This document shows positions 23,720 through 31,307 of a stretch of DNA of 34,804 nucleotides, piece by piece (within the stretch, counting starts at the first letter, position 1; the number at the start of each line of letters is the position of its first letter). The position numbers and the translations under genes are program-made. The notes beneath the pieces are model-generated. The model was not told where the DNA came from. It did no database searches and was given only the letters and a program-made list of their open reading frames with translations. The stretch is from a virus. Where the stretch lies: positions 1 through 34,804 of the IMG/VR virus record IMGVR_UViG_3300044858_002079, one strand, 5' to 3'.

Positions 23720-23923
23720 GTGTAACCTGTGTGTAACCTCTGATTTTTTTGACAGGTTACACCGCTAACCCCCGTAAACATTGGGGTTCTGCAATAGTGT
23801 AACCTTGTAACCTCTGAAAGTATATATATATGCACAAGGGGATATCATGATTCGCATGATGTGTGATGTATAGATTGTGGGGGTTAGTAAGGATGTTTGG
23901 GTAACACGGGTTACAAGTTACAC
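23720..23923. other. candidate replication origin (TGTAACCT repeats)
   Basis: This non-coding gap between the helicase and primase-helicase genes holds five exact TGTAACCT copies: 23721, 23732, 23798 and 23806 on the plus strand, and 23754-23761 inverted. Two of them extend to TGTAACCTCTGA (23732-23743 and 23806-23817). Weaker GTTACA and TGTAACCC matches continue to 23970. There is an alternating TA stretch (23820-23831), a DnaA-box-like ATATGCACA (23828-23836, one mismatch to TTATNCACA), and small hairpins AACCCC/GGGGTT (23767-23788) and TCATG/CATGA (23845-23859). Iterons beside a replication gene suggest an origin, or an operator for both genes. Confidence 0.5.
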
Positions 23924-26125
23924 TTAAAACGGCATATCATCCTGAGTATCAACGTTGTTACCTGTAACCCCACTTTCACCGTTCAGCCTAATGACGTGAT
24001 ACCTTTTGCCAACTACCCCCCTAACTCTGGTCACTTGTGCCTTGCCAAAAAGGTTGACAAGCTCAATACCAAACCGTTTGAGTGCCATGATGCGTTGCTT
24101 TGTTCCTGACTCAATCGCGTCCTTTATATCCGTTGATGTAAGCCACTCAGCATACCCACCACCTGATGAGACGGGAATAAAAAATTTGCATATCAATTCA
24201 CGCTCATACGGGGTTGTTTCAAAGTCAGCACCGACCCCCTCAAGATGGGCAAGTTCCTCACGGGTAAGGTTGAACGCTTCGCCCGCATCGTATAGCCTGA
24301 CTGCCTCCATGAATAGCTCATCCTTATCGATGGCGTTGTAGGCTTCGTGGTCAATGCTGATTACTCTGATAGGCAGTATGCGCGTGTTTCCAGTTGGGTC
24401 ATTTAATACCGCCTCCTCGTTGCTTGTTCCGCATAGGACTGCTAATCGTTTGTAGTCCTCATTGTGCCGCCCGTATGGTGCGCGTAGTGAAAAGGTTGAT
24501 TTTGATGTCAGTTCTTTTAGGCGTTTCTCGTCCTGTTTCGATTTGCCGCCCATTTCGTCATCCATGACCCATAGCTTTTGGCACATGAGTATTTCATCGT
24601 CCTTGCCCGCATCCAGTTTCGACTCCGCGTAGTACTTGCGAAGTGCAGATGGCGGCAACCGCCTAAACCATTCGGTTTTGCCCGTGTTCTGCCCACCTAA
24701 CAGGGTAAGAACCGACCTAACGGGGTGCCCGTCAAGTGCCGCGACCCATCCAATGACCCAACGCCTAATAAACATCTCATGGTTAGGCGTGTCTGTTTTA
24801 ATCGTATCGGCCAACGCTTTGATGTTGCCTGACGTATTTCGGTGCCTATTCCGATCGATGTACTCGCGGATAGGGTTGAAGTCGTTGGTGAAGTCGGAAA
24901 AAATTATCCGTTCGATCAGGTCAAACGTCACGTCCTTAGTGTCGAACACTCCACGGGCACGTAGAAAAATAGTGTTCAGTCGTTCCTTACTGACCTCATT
25001 GCCCACCTCCTCAAGTTTGCCTGTTATGCCGTTTCGCCTGATGGGGTGATTGGTTTTCAGAAATTCCATCAACCCTTCGATAAGGTTTTCGGGATTGTTA
25101 GACACTCGCTTCAAGTCGATGTCATCGCGTGACATAACCTCATCGACAATGCGTTCAGCCTGTTCCTTGCCGAAGCCTTCAAGTTGCACAAGCTGTTCCG
25201 CTATGGCTTCGGGTGCGCGGCCCGCGCGTTTTCCCAATGCGGCCACCTGAACTGCCCTTTGTGACTGCTGATTTTTCGGGGCGTGTATGCCGTTCTGCTT
25301 GAGCAGATAGTAAAGGGTGCCAACAGTAATCTTCGACTTGGCACCGACACGCAGACACTCGTTGTATTTCTTATCAGCCTGACTGCTGATGTACTTCGGT
25401 GACGGTTGGCACAGGGCGTGAAACATCGCGCGGCCAGACTCCCCAAAACCGTTAGCGATTGCGCACCCCATACGAAAGTAGGTCAGGTAGTCGGGGGCAA
25501 TGTCAATACCCAATCGCTGTACCTCCGCACACATTTCACCGACCACTGATTCAGGTAGCACCATTGCAAGTGCGGGCGGTGCTGATTTCGGTTCCGCTTT
25601 TACCTGTGACTTTTTCGCTTTCTCATTGATGAACAGGTCGGGGTCAAATGAGACATATCGAAGTGATGCTACACTCGATGGGGCTGGGTCAACAACTATC
25701 CCGAACCGCTTAAAATAGTAGTCCTGAATCCACCTGAATGATTCCTTGTGCTTATCGGGGTTGATCCGCACAAGTACGACAAGGCCGCGCCCCGATGCAG
25801 ACCCGAATAAGGCGTATGTGTATGGATCCTCATTCAGTTCGGTTCGATCGGTATATCCGTCAATGTCAATCGAAATGAATCCGCTGTGCTCAAGCATCAG
25901 TTCAGCCTTGCGCTCTCGAAAGGTGCCGCTCACGGTCACGCTTGGAAGGTTGCGCTTCATGCCATCGCGCACCTTTTTATCCTCAACCTTTCTTATCGCC
26001 TCAATCTGATCCTTCCATTTTCCGAAACGAACGGCACTCAGGAAGTCGGAAATGGTTGTCTGCTCATCGGCAATGTGCGGCCTGTCCTTTTCGGGCAATC
26101 GCTTGAATAGGCTAATGTTGGCCAT
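23924..26125 (-). CDS. VapE/BT4734-type primase-helicase
   Basis: The product is 733 residues from the ATG at 26123-26125 (an earlier start at 26176 is open but less family-like). The N-terminal BT4734/VirE_N domain has GFISIDIDGY with D87 and D89, and SGRG (111-114), the catalytic motifs of a small archaeo-eukaryotic-type primase, plus RYVSFDPDLF. A middle region (about 195-340) is helical. The C-terminal SF3-like VirE ATPase has Walker A GGQNTGKT (477-484) and Walker B LWVMDDEMGG (518-527), then the winged-helix end with DMPF. It should prime and unwind phage DNA. The iteron gap at its 3' side fits an origin. Confidence 0.88.
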   Translation of the reverse strand: MANISLFKRLPEKDRPHIADEQTTISDFLSAVRFGKWKDQIEAIRKVEDKKVRDGMKRNLPSVTVSGTFRERKAELMLEHSGFISIDIDGYTDRTELNEDPYTYALFGSASGRGLVVLVRINPDKHKESFRWIQDYYFKRFGIVVDPAPSSVASLRYVSFDPDLFINEKAKKSQVKAEPKSAPPALAMVLPESVVGEMCAEVQRLGIDIAPDYLTYFRMGCAIANGFGESGRAMFHALCQPSPKYISSQADKKYNECLRVGAKSKITVGTLYYLLKQNGIHAPKNQQSQRAVQVAALGKRAGRAPEAIAEQLVQLEGFGKEQAERIVDEVMSRDDIDLKRVSNNPENLIEGLMEFLKTNHPIRRNGITGKLEEVGNEVSKERLNTIFLRARGVFDTKDVTFDLIERIIFSDFTNDFNPIREYIDRNRHRNTSGNIKALADTIKTDTPNHEMFIRRWVIGWVAALDGHPVRSVLTLLGGQNTGKTEWFRRLPPSALRKYYAESKLDAGKDDEILMCQKLWVMDDEMGGKSKQDEKRLKELTSKSTFSLRAPYGRHNEDYKRLAVLCGTSNEEAVLNDPTGNTRILPIRVISIDHEAYNAIDKDELFMEAVRLYDAGEAFNLTREELAHLEGVGADFETTPYERELICKFFIPVSSGGGYAEWLTSTDIKDAIESGTKQRIMALKRFGIELVNLFGKAQVTRVRGVVGKRYHVIRLNGESGVTGNNVDTQDDMPF

Positions 26126-26236
26126 GAAAAGCATAAGGGGGCCGCGTGACAAGCGCGGAAACAGGCCTGCCACCATGAGCGCAGCACCTATTTACTTCCC
26201 CCTGTATTAAGTTGTTCCTGTGGGTTTCATGGATTT

Positions 26237-26261
26237 AAGGTCGGTTTGTCACTCCGACCTT
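26237..26261. promoter_or_regulatory. inverted repeat, possible operator or leader hairpin
   Basis: AAGGTCGG and CCGACCTT are a perfect 8-bp inverted repeat around 9 nt. It begins right after a minus-strand TATATTTG box (26263-26270), so a transcript from that box would start within it. It could be an operator for a repressor or a 5' hairpin in the primase-helicase leader. With no U-tract after it, it is not a clear terminator for the gene ending at 26279. Confidence 0.45.
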
Positions 26262-26262
26262 G

Positions 26263-26270
26263 CAAATATA
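26263..26270 (-). promoter_or_regulatory. Bacteroidota-type -7 box (TATATTTG)
   Basis: TATATTTG on the minus strand fits the Bacteroidota -7 consensus TAnnTTTG. I see no TTTG at the -33 position, so it may be weak or activator-dependent. It would drive the primase-helicase gene with a leader of about 130 nt that also encodes a 7-codon ORF (MKPTGTT). Confidence 0.4.
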
Positions 26271-26278
26271 CTAAATTC

Positions 26279-26557
26279 TCAGTTGCCGCGCATCGTCATC
26301 ATCCTGAAATGACACGTCTCGCCATGCAGGGTCGCGTAGTACCCGCTCGGCTTGTTGTCAATCGGTTTGATGGTGCGTTTTCCATTGTGCTGCCCACGGT
26401 ACGCGCGTATCAGTTCCCTTGTCGCGCGTTCGCTTGTGAACGTCTCAGGGTGTTCATTGAACAGGTGCCGCGCGAGTGTGCATGTCGGCCATGTGTTGTA
26501 GTCGGGGTCTGACAGGTATCGGCAGACGGTATGGCCTTTGGGGGTGCGCTTGCTCAT
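26279..26557 (-). CDS. hypothetical protein, stand-alone N-terminal domain
   Basis: The start at 26557 (MSKRTPKGHTVCRYLSDPDY) is preferred to 26581. The product is 92 residues. TWPTCTLARHLFNEHPETF and RATRELIRAYRGQHNGK resemble the short helical domain that begins some larger phosphoesterase-type proteins of Bacteroidota phages, but here no enzyme domain follows. It could bind DNA or a protein partner. The resemblance is from memory and moderate. Confidence 0.5.
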   Translation of the reverse strand: MSKRTPKGHTVCRYLSDPDYNTWPTCTLARHLFNEHPETFTSERATRELIRAYRGQHNGKRTIKPIDNKPSGYYATLHGETCHFRMMTMRGN

Positions 26558-26584
26558 ATGGTTCAAAAATGAATGATTCATCGG

Positions 26585-26926
26585 TCAGAACGGCAAAGAA
26601 TCGCCATCGGGACTGATCGGCTCAGGGGTGTTCGATGCGGGAATGTTGGCGGGCGGCTGCATCCGTTCAGCAACGGTAACCTTCCACCCCGTGATCGAAG
26701 GGAAGTACCGCCCATTGTATTCGCGGCCTCCGATGTTCACCTCAACAGTCACACGTTGGCCGACCGTGACCTGATCCAATAAGGCGCACTTGTCTTTTTT
26801 GAACTCGATCGGGCAGAGGTTGTCGTACTTATCGGCTGTTTCGACCACAAGCAAACGCTTCTGAAACCCGTTCGATCCGATCGATTCTGTTTGTCCAACG
26901 TATCGGACGGTTCCTTCAATCTGCAT
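26585..26926 (-). CDS. DUF3127-type SSB-like protein
   Basis: The product is 113 residues. It has the OB-fold pattern of DUF3127: QIEGTVRYVGQTESIGSNGF, LLVVETADKYDNLCPIEFKK, GQRVTVEVNIGGREYNGRYF and a final strand GWKVTVAE. The tail is Pro/Ser-rich and ends in DGDSLPF, like the acidic SSB C-terminus that recruits replication proteins. Single-stranded DNA binding is therefore likely. It sits between the recombination genes and the primase-helicase. Confidence 0.75.
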   Translation of the reverse strand: MQIEGTVRYVGQTESIGSNGFQKRLLVVETADKYDNLCPIEFKKDKCALLDQVTVGQRVTVEVNIGGREYNGRYFPSITGWKVTVAERMQPPANIPASNTPEPISPDGDSLPF

Positions 26927-27179
26927 CCTGTTCGCTCTTTTCAGCCCCTTTCGGCCTACGTATTCTCAGCAGGGCGTTCTCACATTGCGCCATTGCAATA
27001 GGTAGGTTCGCAGCCTTCTCAACTTCGCCAACAGGTATCCACCGATGCGGCCCCGTTTGCTTCCATATCTGCCAGTCGAACCCTTCGCCCGTTGGCTTGA
27101 TACGGGCATCGTGATTGACGTTGCGAATAGGTTTGCGCAGGCGATGTTCACCCCTCGCGTTTCTCCAGTTTGTTTCCAT
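26916..27179 (-). CDS. hypothetical protein
   Basis: The product is 87 residues, basic, with GFDWQIWKQTGPHRWIPVGE in the middle and a charged C-terminus. It overlaps the SSB-like gene by 11 nt. Its leader includes TTTG close to the start codon, but no convincing full promoter. No family recognised. Confidence 0.5.
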   Translation of the reverse strand: METNWRNARGEHRLRKPIRNVNHDARIKPTGEGFDWQIWKQTGPHRWIPVGEVEKAANLPIAMAQCENALLRIRRPKGAEKSEQDAD

Positions 27180-27216
27180 GCGTCAAAAGTGGTAATTTAT
27201 TTTGTGGGTTGTGGGT

Positions 27217-27804
27217 TCATGGTTGCGTAGTTGTTTCGGTTGCCAGCTCCCCCTTCCTTCTATCCTTTGCCTCCGCAACGCCATCAGCGGTCTTTACCGC
27301 GCCCGATAGACCCGCCCACACTTTGCCAAGCGCGTCAATGTTTTCAGCCTGTGCGATTGCGGCAAGTGCGGGTGCGGTGTCAATCTGCGCGGGTGCGGCA
27401 ACGGTCAGCGGTTTGACGGTGAACGGCTTGCGGCTTGTTTTGGAGGCTGTCAGCGCGATCGTTTTCGGCCCGTCAATGTGGCTAAGATGCGATATTCGTA
27501 TACCACCAACCGCAATGCCTCCGAACATGACAGCGGGATCAAGGTGGAGTGTAATTGATCGGCCAACGTATTCGCCACCGTTCGCGCCCCAAATTGCGAC
27601 AAGTAGCCGCCTCATTGATTTGCAAGGTTTGTAAGGTTTCCCGTTGTCGCCTTCGTAATGAATAGCGACAGGTTGTTGCGGGTCTGCCGACCCCTTGACC
27701 GCGACCACCTTAATAGTGATCGGGCCTGTGATCAGATCGTCCGCGTTCAGTTGGTCGCTTTTCGGGACAATTGTAGGCGATAGGTCGATTGATTCGTGGG
27801 TCAT
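27217..27804 (-). CDS. recombination-associated phage protein, candidate annealing partner of YqaJ
   Basis: The product is 195 residues. The core (LITGPITIKVVAVKGSADPQ, then KPYKPCKSMRRLLVAIWGAN, YVGRSITLHLDPAVMFGGIA and VGGIRISHLSHID) is a conserved phage protein that I recall next to YqaJ-type exonucleases. The C-terminal part is Ala-rich and helical. Its place three genes after a YqaJ nuclease suggests that it helps load or anneal single strands, like RecT or Erf, although it does not match their known motifs. The function is an inference from context. Confidence 0.6.
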   Translation of the reverse strand: MTHESIDLSPTIVPKSDQLNADDLITGPITIKVVAVKGSADPQQPVAIHYEGDNGKPYKPCKSMRRLLVAIWGANGGEYVGRSITLHLDPAVMFGGIAVGGIRISHLSHIDGPKTIALTASKTSRKPFTVKPLTVAAPAQIDTAPALAAIAQAENIDALGKVWAGLSGAVKTADGVAEAKDRRKGELATETTTQP

Positions 27805-28016
27805 GGGTGTATTGTATTAGAGAGAAAAACGCAGTTCCATTCGTTTAGTATGACTATTTCAGCCATCTCGTTTAGTAGTTCTTGACTGAACGGGCAAGGT
27901 TCGTTAAACAGGTTTACAAGGTTGTCAATTGTGAAGTACTCGCGCACCTCTTTTGGTGCCCCGAACTGGTCTCCGTTATCGAATCCTGTTGCATCATTGA
28001 TCTGTGAGCGTGTCAT
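27801..28016 (-). CDS. hypothetical protein
   Basis: The product is 71 residues. MTRSQINDATGFDNGDQFGA, then EVREYFTIDNLVNLFNEPCP looks like a small conserved phage protein that I have seen before without an assigned function. Its stop overlaps the next start as ATGA. It follows a good Bacteroidota-type promoter. Confidence 0.6.
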   Translation of the reverse strand: MTRSQINDATGFDNGDQFGAPKEVREYFTIDNLVNLFNEPCPFSQELLNEMAEIVILNEWNCVFLSNTIHP

Positions 28017-28041
28017 TTCCCCTTGCTTTTTAATTACCCCA

Positions 28042-28073
28042 CAAACATACTACAACCCGCGCAACTATGCAAA
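28042..28073 (-). promoter_or_regulatory. Bacteroidota-type promoter
   Basis: On the minus strand TTTG (28070-28073) and TATGTTTG (28042-28049) are 20 nt apart, matching the Bacteroidota -33/-7 consensus TTTG-N20-TAnnTTTG. The next start codon (28016) is 25 nt on. It should drive the recombination genes at 28.0-27.2 kb. It lacks the phased TTTnAT array of the phage-specific class. Confidence 0.7.
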
Positions 28074-28122
28074 TTTATTTTGCTGTTTTGGCGTATGTGG
28101 TTGATTGTGAGGGAGAAAGAGT

Positions 28123-28368
28123 TTAGCCGCGAACGACACTCAAGGCGTTTATTAATTGGGTGGACAGTTCCATGTAAAACTTACCCTTATCAATATCTTG
28201 ACCATTTGATTTCAAGGCAAGCTCTTTTATGTGTTCGTTCGCAAACCAAATTTCAGTCAATGAGTATTGCCTTTTATTGTTGGCAATCTCATTCCAAAGA
28301 TCGACCAACGATTGAAAGTCGTTCGTTGCGTCCGCGTCCTTAAGGATCTGTGTGATAGTCCTACTCAT
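28123..28368 (-). CDS. hypothetical protein
   Basis: The start at 28368 (MSRTITQILKDADATNDFQS) overlaps the YqaJ gene by 8 nt and is preferred to 28389. The product is 81 residues and helical (LVDLWNEIANNKRQYSLTEI, then ANEHIKELALKS). It has no recognised family. It ends the operon driven by element C. Confidence 0.55.
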   Translation of the reverse strand: MSRTITQILKDADATNDFQSLVDLWNEIANNKRQYSLTEIWFANEHIKELALKSNGQDIDKGKFYMELSTQLINALSVVRG

Positions 28369-29047
28369 CACTCCCCTGAATTTCCCCACCCCCCAACGCC
28401 TCCATGTATTCGGAAACTGGCATCCCCGCTGACTTATCCTGATAGTCAGCGATCACCTTCTCAACATCGGCCTCGAATTTCTTAGCCGCCTGTTCGATCA
28501 GGGCGTGATAGGCGGGGTCTGCCTCTACGCGAACGACCTGCATCGGCATACCATTAGCGAACGAAATGAAGTCGCACCATTCGCGGCCCGTGACCCAGAG
28601 GCCAGTCTGAATTTGCGCGATATGTTCATTCGGAACCACCCCGCTCGCGATCCGTTCGACCTGAATCCTTGACTTGGCGGACTTGATCTCAATGATGCCG
28701 TCACCGCCCACAAGACCATCGGGCGAATAACCCACAAGGAATCCCAAGCGGTCGTTCGTAACGAACCCACACTCCTTCACTGGGTAGTAGTGCAGCGCGT
28801 ACAATTCACGCGCCCTCACCTCTTCCAATTGGCCGCGCATCATGTCGAAGGATTGGAATGTTTCATCGGTTCGGTTGTTGATCCGCTGTGCCGCAATCTC
28901 GTAAACGTGCGCCCTTACTTTGTCGTTGTCGGCCAACTTTCCCGTTGGCGTGATAAGCGTTTTGATGGCGGTCGTTGTCAGCACCCCGCGCCTGATAGCG
29001 TGCCATTCGGGGGTGCCTTGTTCGATGTCGAAGTGGTAGTGGGTCAT
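28361..29047 (-). CDS. YqaJ-type exonuclease
   Basis: The product is 228 residues. It matches YqaJ viral recombinases (lambda exonuclease fold): QGTPEWHAIRRGVLTTTAIK near the start, RGQLEEVRARELYALHYYP, and the catalytic SPDGLVGGDGIIEIKSAK with D110, E120 and K122. It should resect double-strand ends for recombination. The start codon is 7 nt after the TTTG of element C, so its mRNA may be nearly leaderless. Confidence 0.9.
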   Translation of the reverse strand: MTHYHFDIEQGTPEWHAIRRGVLTTTAIKTLITPTGKLADNDKVRAHVYEIAAQRINNRTDETFQSFDMMRGQLEEVRARELYALHYYPVKECGFVTNDRLGFLVGYSPDGLVGGDGIIEIKSAKSRIQVERIASGVVPNEHIAQIQTGLWVTGREWCDFISFANGMPMQVVRVEADPAYHALIEQAAKKFEADVEKVIADYQDKSAGMPVSEYMEALGGGEIQGSDE

Positions 29048-29054
29048 TGTTTGG

Positions 29055-29122
29055 CAAAGTTGTTTCGCGAACCGTGCCGCGACATTGAAATTGAATTAAA
29101 AGAGTATTGAAACGGGGTTAAA
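29055..29122 (-). promoter_or_regulatory. promoter-like element C (four phased blocks)
   Basis: The minus strand has TTTAAC, TTCAAT, TTTAAT and TTCAAT beginning at 29122, 29111, 29100 and 29089, all 11 bp apart, then 25 nt, then TTTG (29055-29058). The first block overlaps the stop codon of the small gene at 29118. It lies 7 nt before the YqaJ start. This is the longest array of the five. Confidence 0.65.
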
Positions 29123-29285
29123 CTTTAGCCCTCAGTTCCTTATTATCCCCCTCGACCTTTTCCTCATCGATGAGCGCGATAATAGACTTCCATTGCAGCC
29201 TGGGCACATGTCGCTTGAGCCTCAGATACGGCATCGGGCCTATCCTTTGCAGCGTTTCGAGGGCCGTTTTCTGTAGCGGTGTCAT
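29118..29285 (-). CDS. 55-residue HTH-like protein
   Basis: The ATG at 29283-29285 overlaps the previous stop (ATGA). The frame reads MTPLQKTALETLQRIGPMPY, then LRLKRHVPRLQWKSIIALID and EEKVEGDNKELRAKV. The spacing suggests a small winged helix (helix, IGPMPY turn, recognition-like helix). A frame beginning at 29421 covers the same bases but overlaps the better-supported upstream gene. Function unknown; perhaps a regulator. Confidence 0.6.
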   Translation of the reverse strand: MTPLQKTALETLQRIGPMPYLRLKRHVPRLQWKSIIALIDEEKVEGDNKELRAKV

Positions 29286-29500
29286 TGTATCTCCAGTTCG
29301 CTTGTAATGTTCTCAAGACCGAAAAGTATGTCGAACTCGCGCGTAACGTCTCTGTTACCGATCTTGACGGTGGTAATCGCTGCTGTTGACGGATCATCGC
29401 CACCCGCGTCAGTTGTGCCACGGTAGCGCGATATGACAGCGTTCACCTCTTTGGTGGTGCTGATGCCGTCAGGGGATGATATTTCGATTGTTAGTGTCAT
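29282..29500 (-). CDS. hypothetical protein
   Basis: The product is 72 residues, strand-rich (MTLTIEISSPDGISTTKEVN, AITTVKIGNRDVTREFDIL). It starts 12 nt after the preceding stop codon. No family recognised. Confidence 0.55.
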   Translation of the reverse strand: MTLTIEISSPDGISTTKEVNAVISRYRGTTDAGGDDPSTAAITTVKIGNRDVTREFDILFGLENITSELEIQ

Positions 29501-29512
29501 GCGTTCGTGTTG

Positions 29513-29815
29513 TTACGCCTCCGATTCTGACCACCTTACTTCCATGACCCGCACTGCGCCCTCGACCTGAATGGTGTAGTTGTCGGCTATTCTGATGAAC
29601 GTGCGATATGCGGGCGTTATCTGATCGGGTGCCTCGTGCCCCACGCCCAACGCTCGGCATATTTCGCCAAGTGCGGTGTCCGTTGTTGTGATCGTACGCA
29701 GGCACCTTTCGCCATTCGGCACGTTGTAGCCCGCATAGTGAATGATGCGCTCGGCAACGTCACGCCCTTCGGCTGTGGCGTATATGCCTGATCGGAGTTT
29801 GTCGGTGGTGGTCAT
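29513..29815 (-). CDS. hypothetical protein
   Basis: The product is 100 residues. An N-terminal helical half (TTDKLRSGIYATAEGRDVAE, RIIHYAGYNVPNGERC) is followed by a likely beta hairpin (FIRIADNYTIQVEGAVRVME). Three nucleotides separate it from the upstream gene. No family recognised. Confidence 0.55.
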   Translation of the reverse strand: MTTTDKLRSGIYATAEGRDVAERIIHYAGYNVPNGERCLRTITTTDTALGEICRALGVGHEAPDQITPAYRTFIRIADNYTIQVEGAVRVMEVRWSESEA

Positions 29816-29818
29816 GGG

Positions 29819-30064
29819 TTAGGCGGGTATCACTTTTGCTACAACGTCTTTTGAACCCGTGTAGCTAACATCGTGAAGGTATTTTGATGGTATGCTTGTA
29901 AACGCACCATTTTCATCCTTAACAATGTATCTGGTTCGCTCATAGGTCGCCACCCATTCAAGTGACGCTTTTGCCGCCCCTGCAATTGTTTTGAATTGCC
30001 CAGTCACTGGCGATGCGATCATCGAAAATGAGGCGGAGCTTGGTTTTGCCTTAAACGTTTTCAT
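29819..30064 (-). CDS. hypothetical protein
   Basis: The product is 81 residues, basic and strand-rich (ATYERTRYIVKDENGAFTSI). It is the first gene after promoter-like element B, with a leader of 25 nt from TTTG. No family recognised. Confidence 0.55.
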   Translation of the reverse strand: MKTFKAKPSSASFSMIASPVTGQFKTIAGAAKASLEWVATYERTRYIVKDENGAFTSIPSKYLHDVSYTGSKDVVAKVIPA

Positions 30065-30089
30065 GTTTTCTGTCGTTTGGTTACGGGGT

Positions 30090-30146
30090 CAAATATCCCC
30101 CGCCAAAACAGGCGCGACATTAAAACGGAATGAAAATGTGATTAAA
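30090..30146 (-). promoter_or_regulatory. promoter-like element B (three phased blocks)
   Basis: Minus-strand TTTAAT, TTTCAT and TTTAAT begin at 30146, 30135 and 30124, exactly 11 bp apart, then 25 nt, then TTTG (30090-30093) as GATATTTG, one base from the TAnnTTTG box. It lies just beyond the stop of the gene ending at 30156 and should drive the cluster at 30.06-29.1 kb. Confidence 0.65.
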
Positions 30147-30155
30147 ATGCAGGGG

Positions 30156-30389
30156 CTACTTGCCCTCTAATATGGTCAGGCGGTTCTCCAATACCTCAAT
30201 CTGCTTTGCCTGAGTGAGACACACACCTTCCAATATCTTGACCCGTGCGCGAAGTGTTGACCTGTTCTGAATAGCCTCGGTAATCAATCTAAGCACCAAT
30301 TCTGCACCGTTGAATATCAGTTGAAACGGTATCGGGTTGCCGTTTGACAGGTTCTCAGCGGCCTGTTTCTGAAGTGCGGTGTTGCTCAT
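30156..30389 (-). CDS. coiled-coil protein, unknown
   Basis: The start at 30389 (MSNTALQKQAAENLSNGNPI) overlaps the previous stop as ATGA. The product is 77 residues. A central helix (LVLRLITEAIQNRSTLRARV) leads into a C-terminal heptad-rich helix ending LENRLTILEGK. It probably oligomerises; nothing identifies its role. Confidence 0.55.
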   Translation of the reverse strand: MSNTALQKQAAENLSNGNPIPFQLIFNGAELVLRLITEAIQNRSTLRARVKILEGVCLTQAKQIEVLENRLTILEGK

Positions 30390-30574
30390 TTCTCTTTCCA
30401 ATTTTCGTCAATATCGTCAATATGGTATGCGTTCCACGTGTCGTCAGGGTAATCGACCACCACTGTTATGCCGTTGAAACCAGCAACGACACACTCGTTG
30501 CCATTCGGATCAATCAGGTGTTTGCCTACGTGTAGGGTCATGCGCTCACGCTTTCCTGTGCGTTGATTGCTCAT
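30386..30574 (-). CDS. hypothetical protein
   Basis: The product is 62 residues with a small SH3-like strand pattern (HVGKHLIDPNGNECVVAGFN, GITVVVDYPDDTWNAYHIDD). Start and stop overlap both neighbours by 4 nt. No family recognised. Confidence 0.55.
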   Translation of the reverse strand: MSNQRTGKRERMTLHVGKHLIDPNGNECVVAGFNGITVVVDYPDDTWNAYHIDDIDENWKEK

Positions 30575-30864
30575 TTCTTCGTATTGTATTCGCGAACCTC
30601 TCCAGTATTCGGGTCGGTCACAATCGTGTTAAGGTGGTCGTGTTTCCCATCGTCAACCCAAATCATGTGACCAGGAGCAACATGATAGTTGGGCAGGTCT
30701 TTCAATTCGTGGTTCATTTCCTTGAGTTTCTCAACTACGGCAATGTGGTACTTGAGCCAAATGCACAGATCAACCGCAAGCCGATCGACATTCTCAGGTG
30801 TTGCGACATTGATAAGCCGCTCGAACGAATCGATGCGGTATTCTTTTGGCTTCTTTTTGCTCAT
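30571..30864 (-). CDS. hypothetical protein
   Basis: The product is 97 residues, helical in the middle (LAVDLCIWLKYHIAVVEKLK) and basic at both ends. It overlaps the endolysin stop by 4 nt, so it may be made together with lysis genes. No family recognised. Confidence 0.55.
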   Translation of the reverse strand: MSKKKPKEYRIDSFERLINVATPENVDRLAVDLCIWLKYHIAVVEKLKEMNHELKDLPNYHVAPGHMIWVDDGKHDHLNTIVTDPNTGEVREYNTKK

Positions 30865-31307
30865 GGCTTAACAATCACGATCTTGTTGACGTTGTTCGGG
30901 CCTGTGTCCTTTGAGTCCATGTGGAGCCAGCCAAAGTAGGGGCCTGTACTGCGCGAAGTGTAGGCAATGTCCTCAACCCTTCTAATTCCCATTGCGTATG
31001 CCTCAATGGGGTGCGATATGATCCACTCAAACACCTTGCGAGGCGTTACGCCTTTGGTCAGGAATTTCAGATCAAATGCGGCCCCCGTTTTGTGCATCGA
31101 GTACTTCGCGCCCGTTGCCGTATCCGACCGCCTCAATCCGCTTTCGGTGTAGCCACGCCCGTTGATAAGGATCGGGCCGAACTTGTCGCGCAGGGCATCG
31201 ATGGCACGTAGCGCGTTCGGATCGAGCATGGCCCAACATTCGTCCTCTGTGTGGTTGGCAAGGAACCACGGGTCAACGAGTTCGGGAAGGGTGAAGTGTT
31301 TGGTCAT
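30861..31307 (-). CDS. M15-type peptidase, probable endolysin
   Basis: The product is 148 residues. It fits the M15 (D,D-carboxypeptidase-like) endolysins: HFTLPELVDPWFLAN start, a helix with LRDKFGPILINGRGYTESGL, the zinc motif around H72 and D79 (SMHKTGAAFDLKF) and H129 in WLHMDS. It would cleave peptidoglycan cross-links to release phage. There is no signal peptide, so a holin is needed; a holin-like gene lies about 0.7 kb upstream in the same direction. Confidence 0.85.
   Translation of the reverse strand: MTKHFTLPELVDPWFLANHTEDECWAMLDPNALRAIDALRDKFGPILINGRGYTESGLRRSDTATGAKYSMHKTGAAFDLKFLTKGVTPRKVFEWIISHPIEAYAMGIRRVEDIAYTSRSTGPYFGWLHMDSKDTGPNNVNKIVIVKP

Noticed and set aside
23820-23831. 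TATATATA as a promoter
   Set aside because: There is no matching -33 element at the right distance and no start codon in a sensible place; it is better read as part of the candidate origin.
26126-26176. Primase-helicase start at 26176
   Set aside because: The 17 extra residues are unlike the family start, whereas the ATG at 26125 begins with MANISLF as expected.
29164-29421. 85-residue minus-strand ORF
   Set aside because: It overlaps a better-supported gene at 29282-29500 and the coupled 55-residue gene at 29118-29285; its composition is not protein-like.
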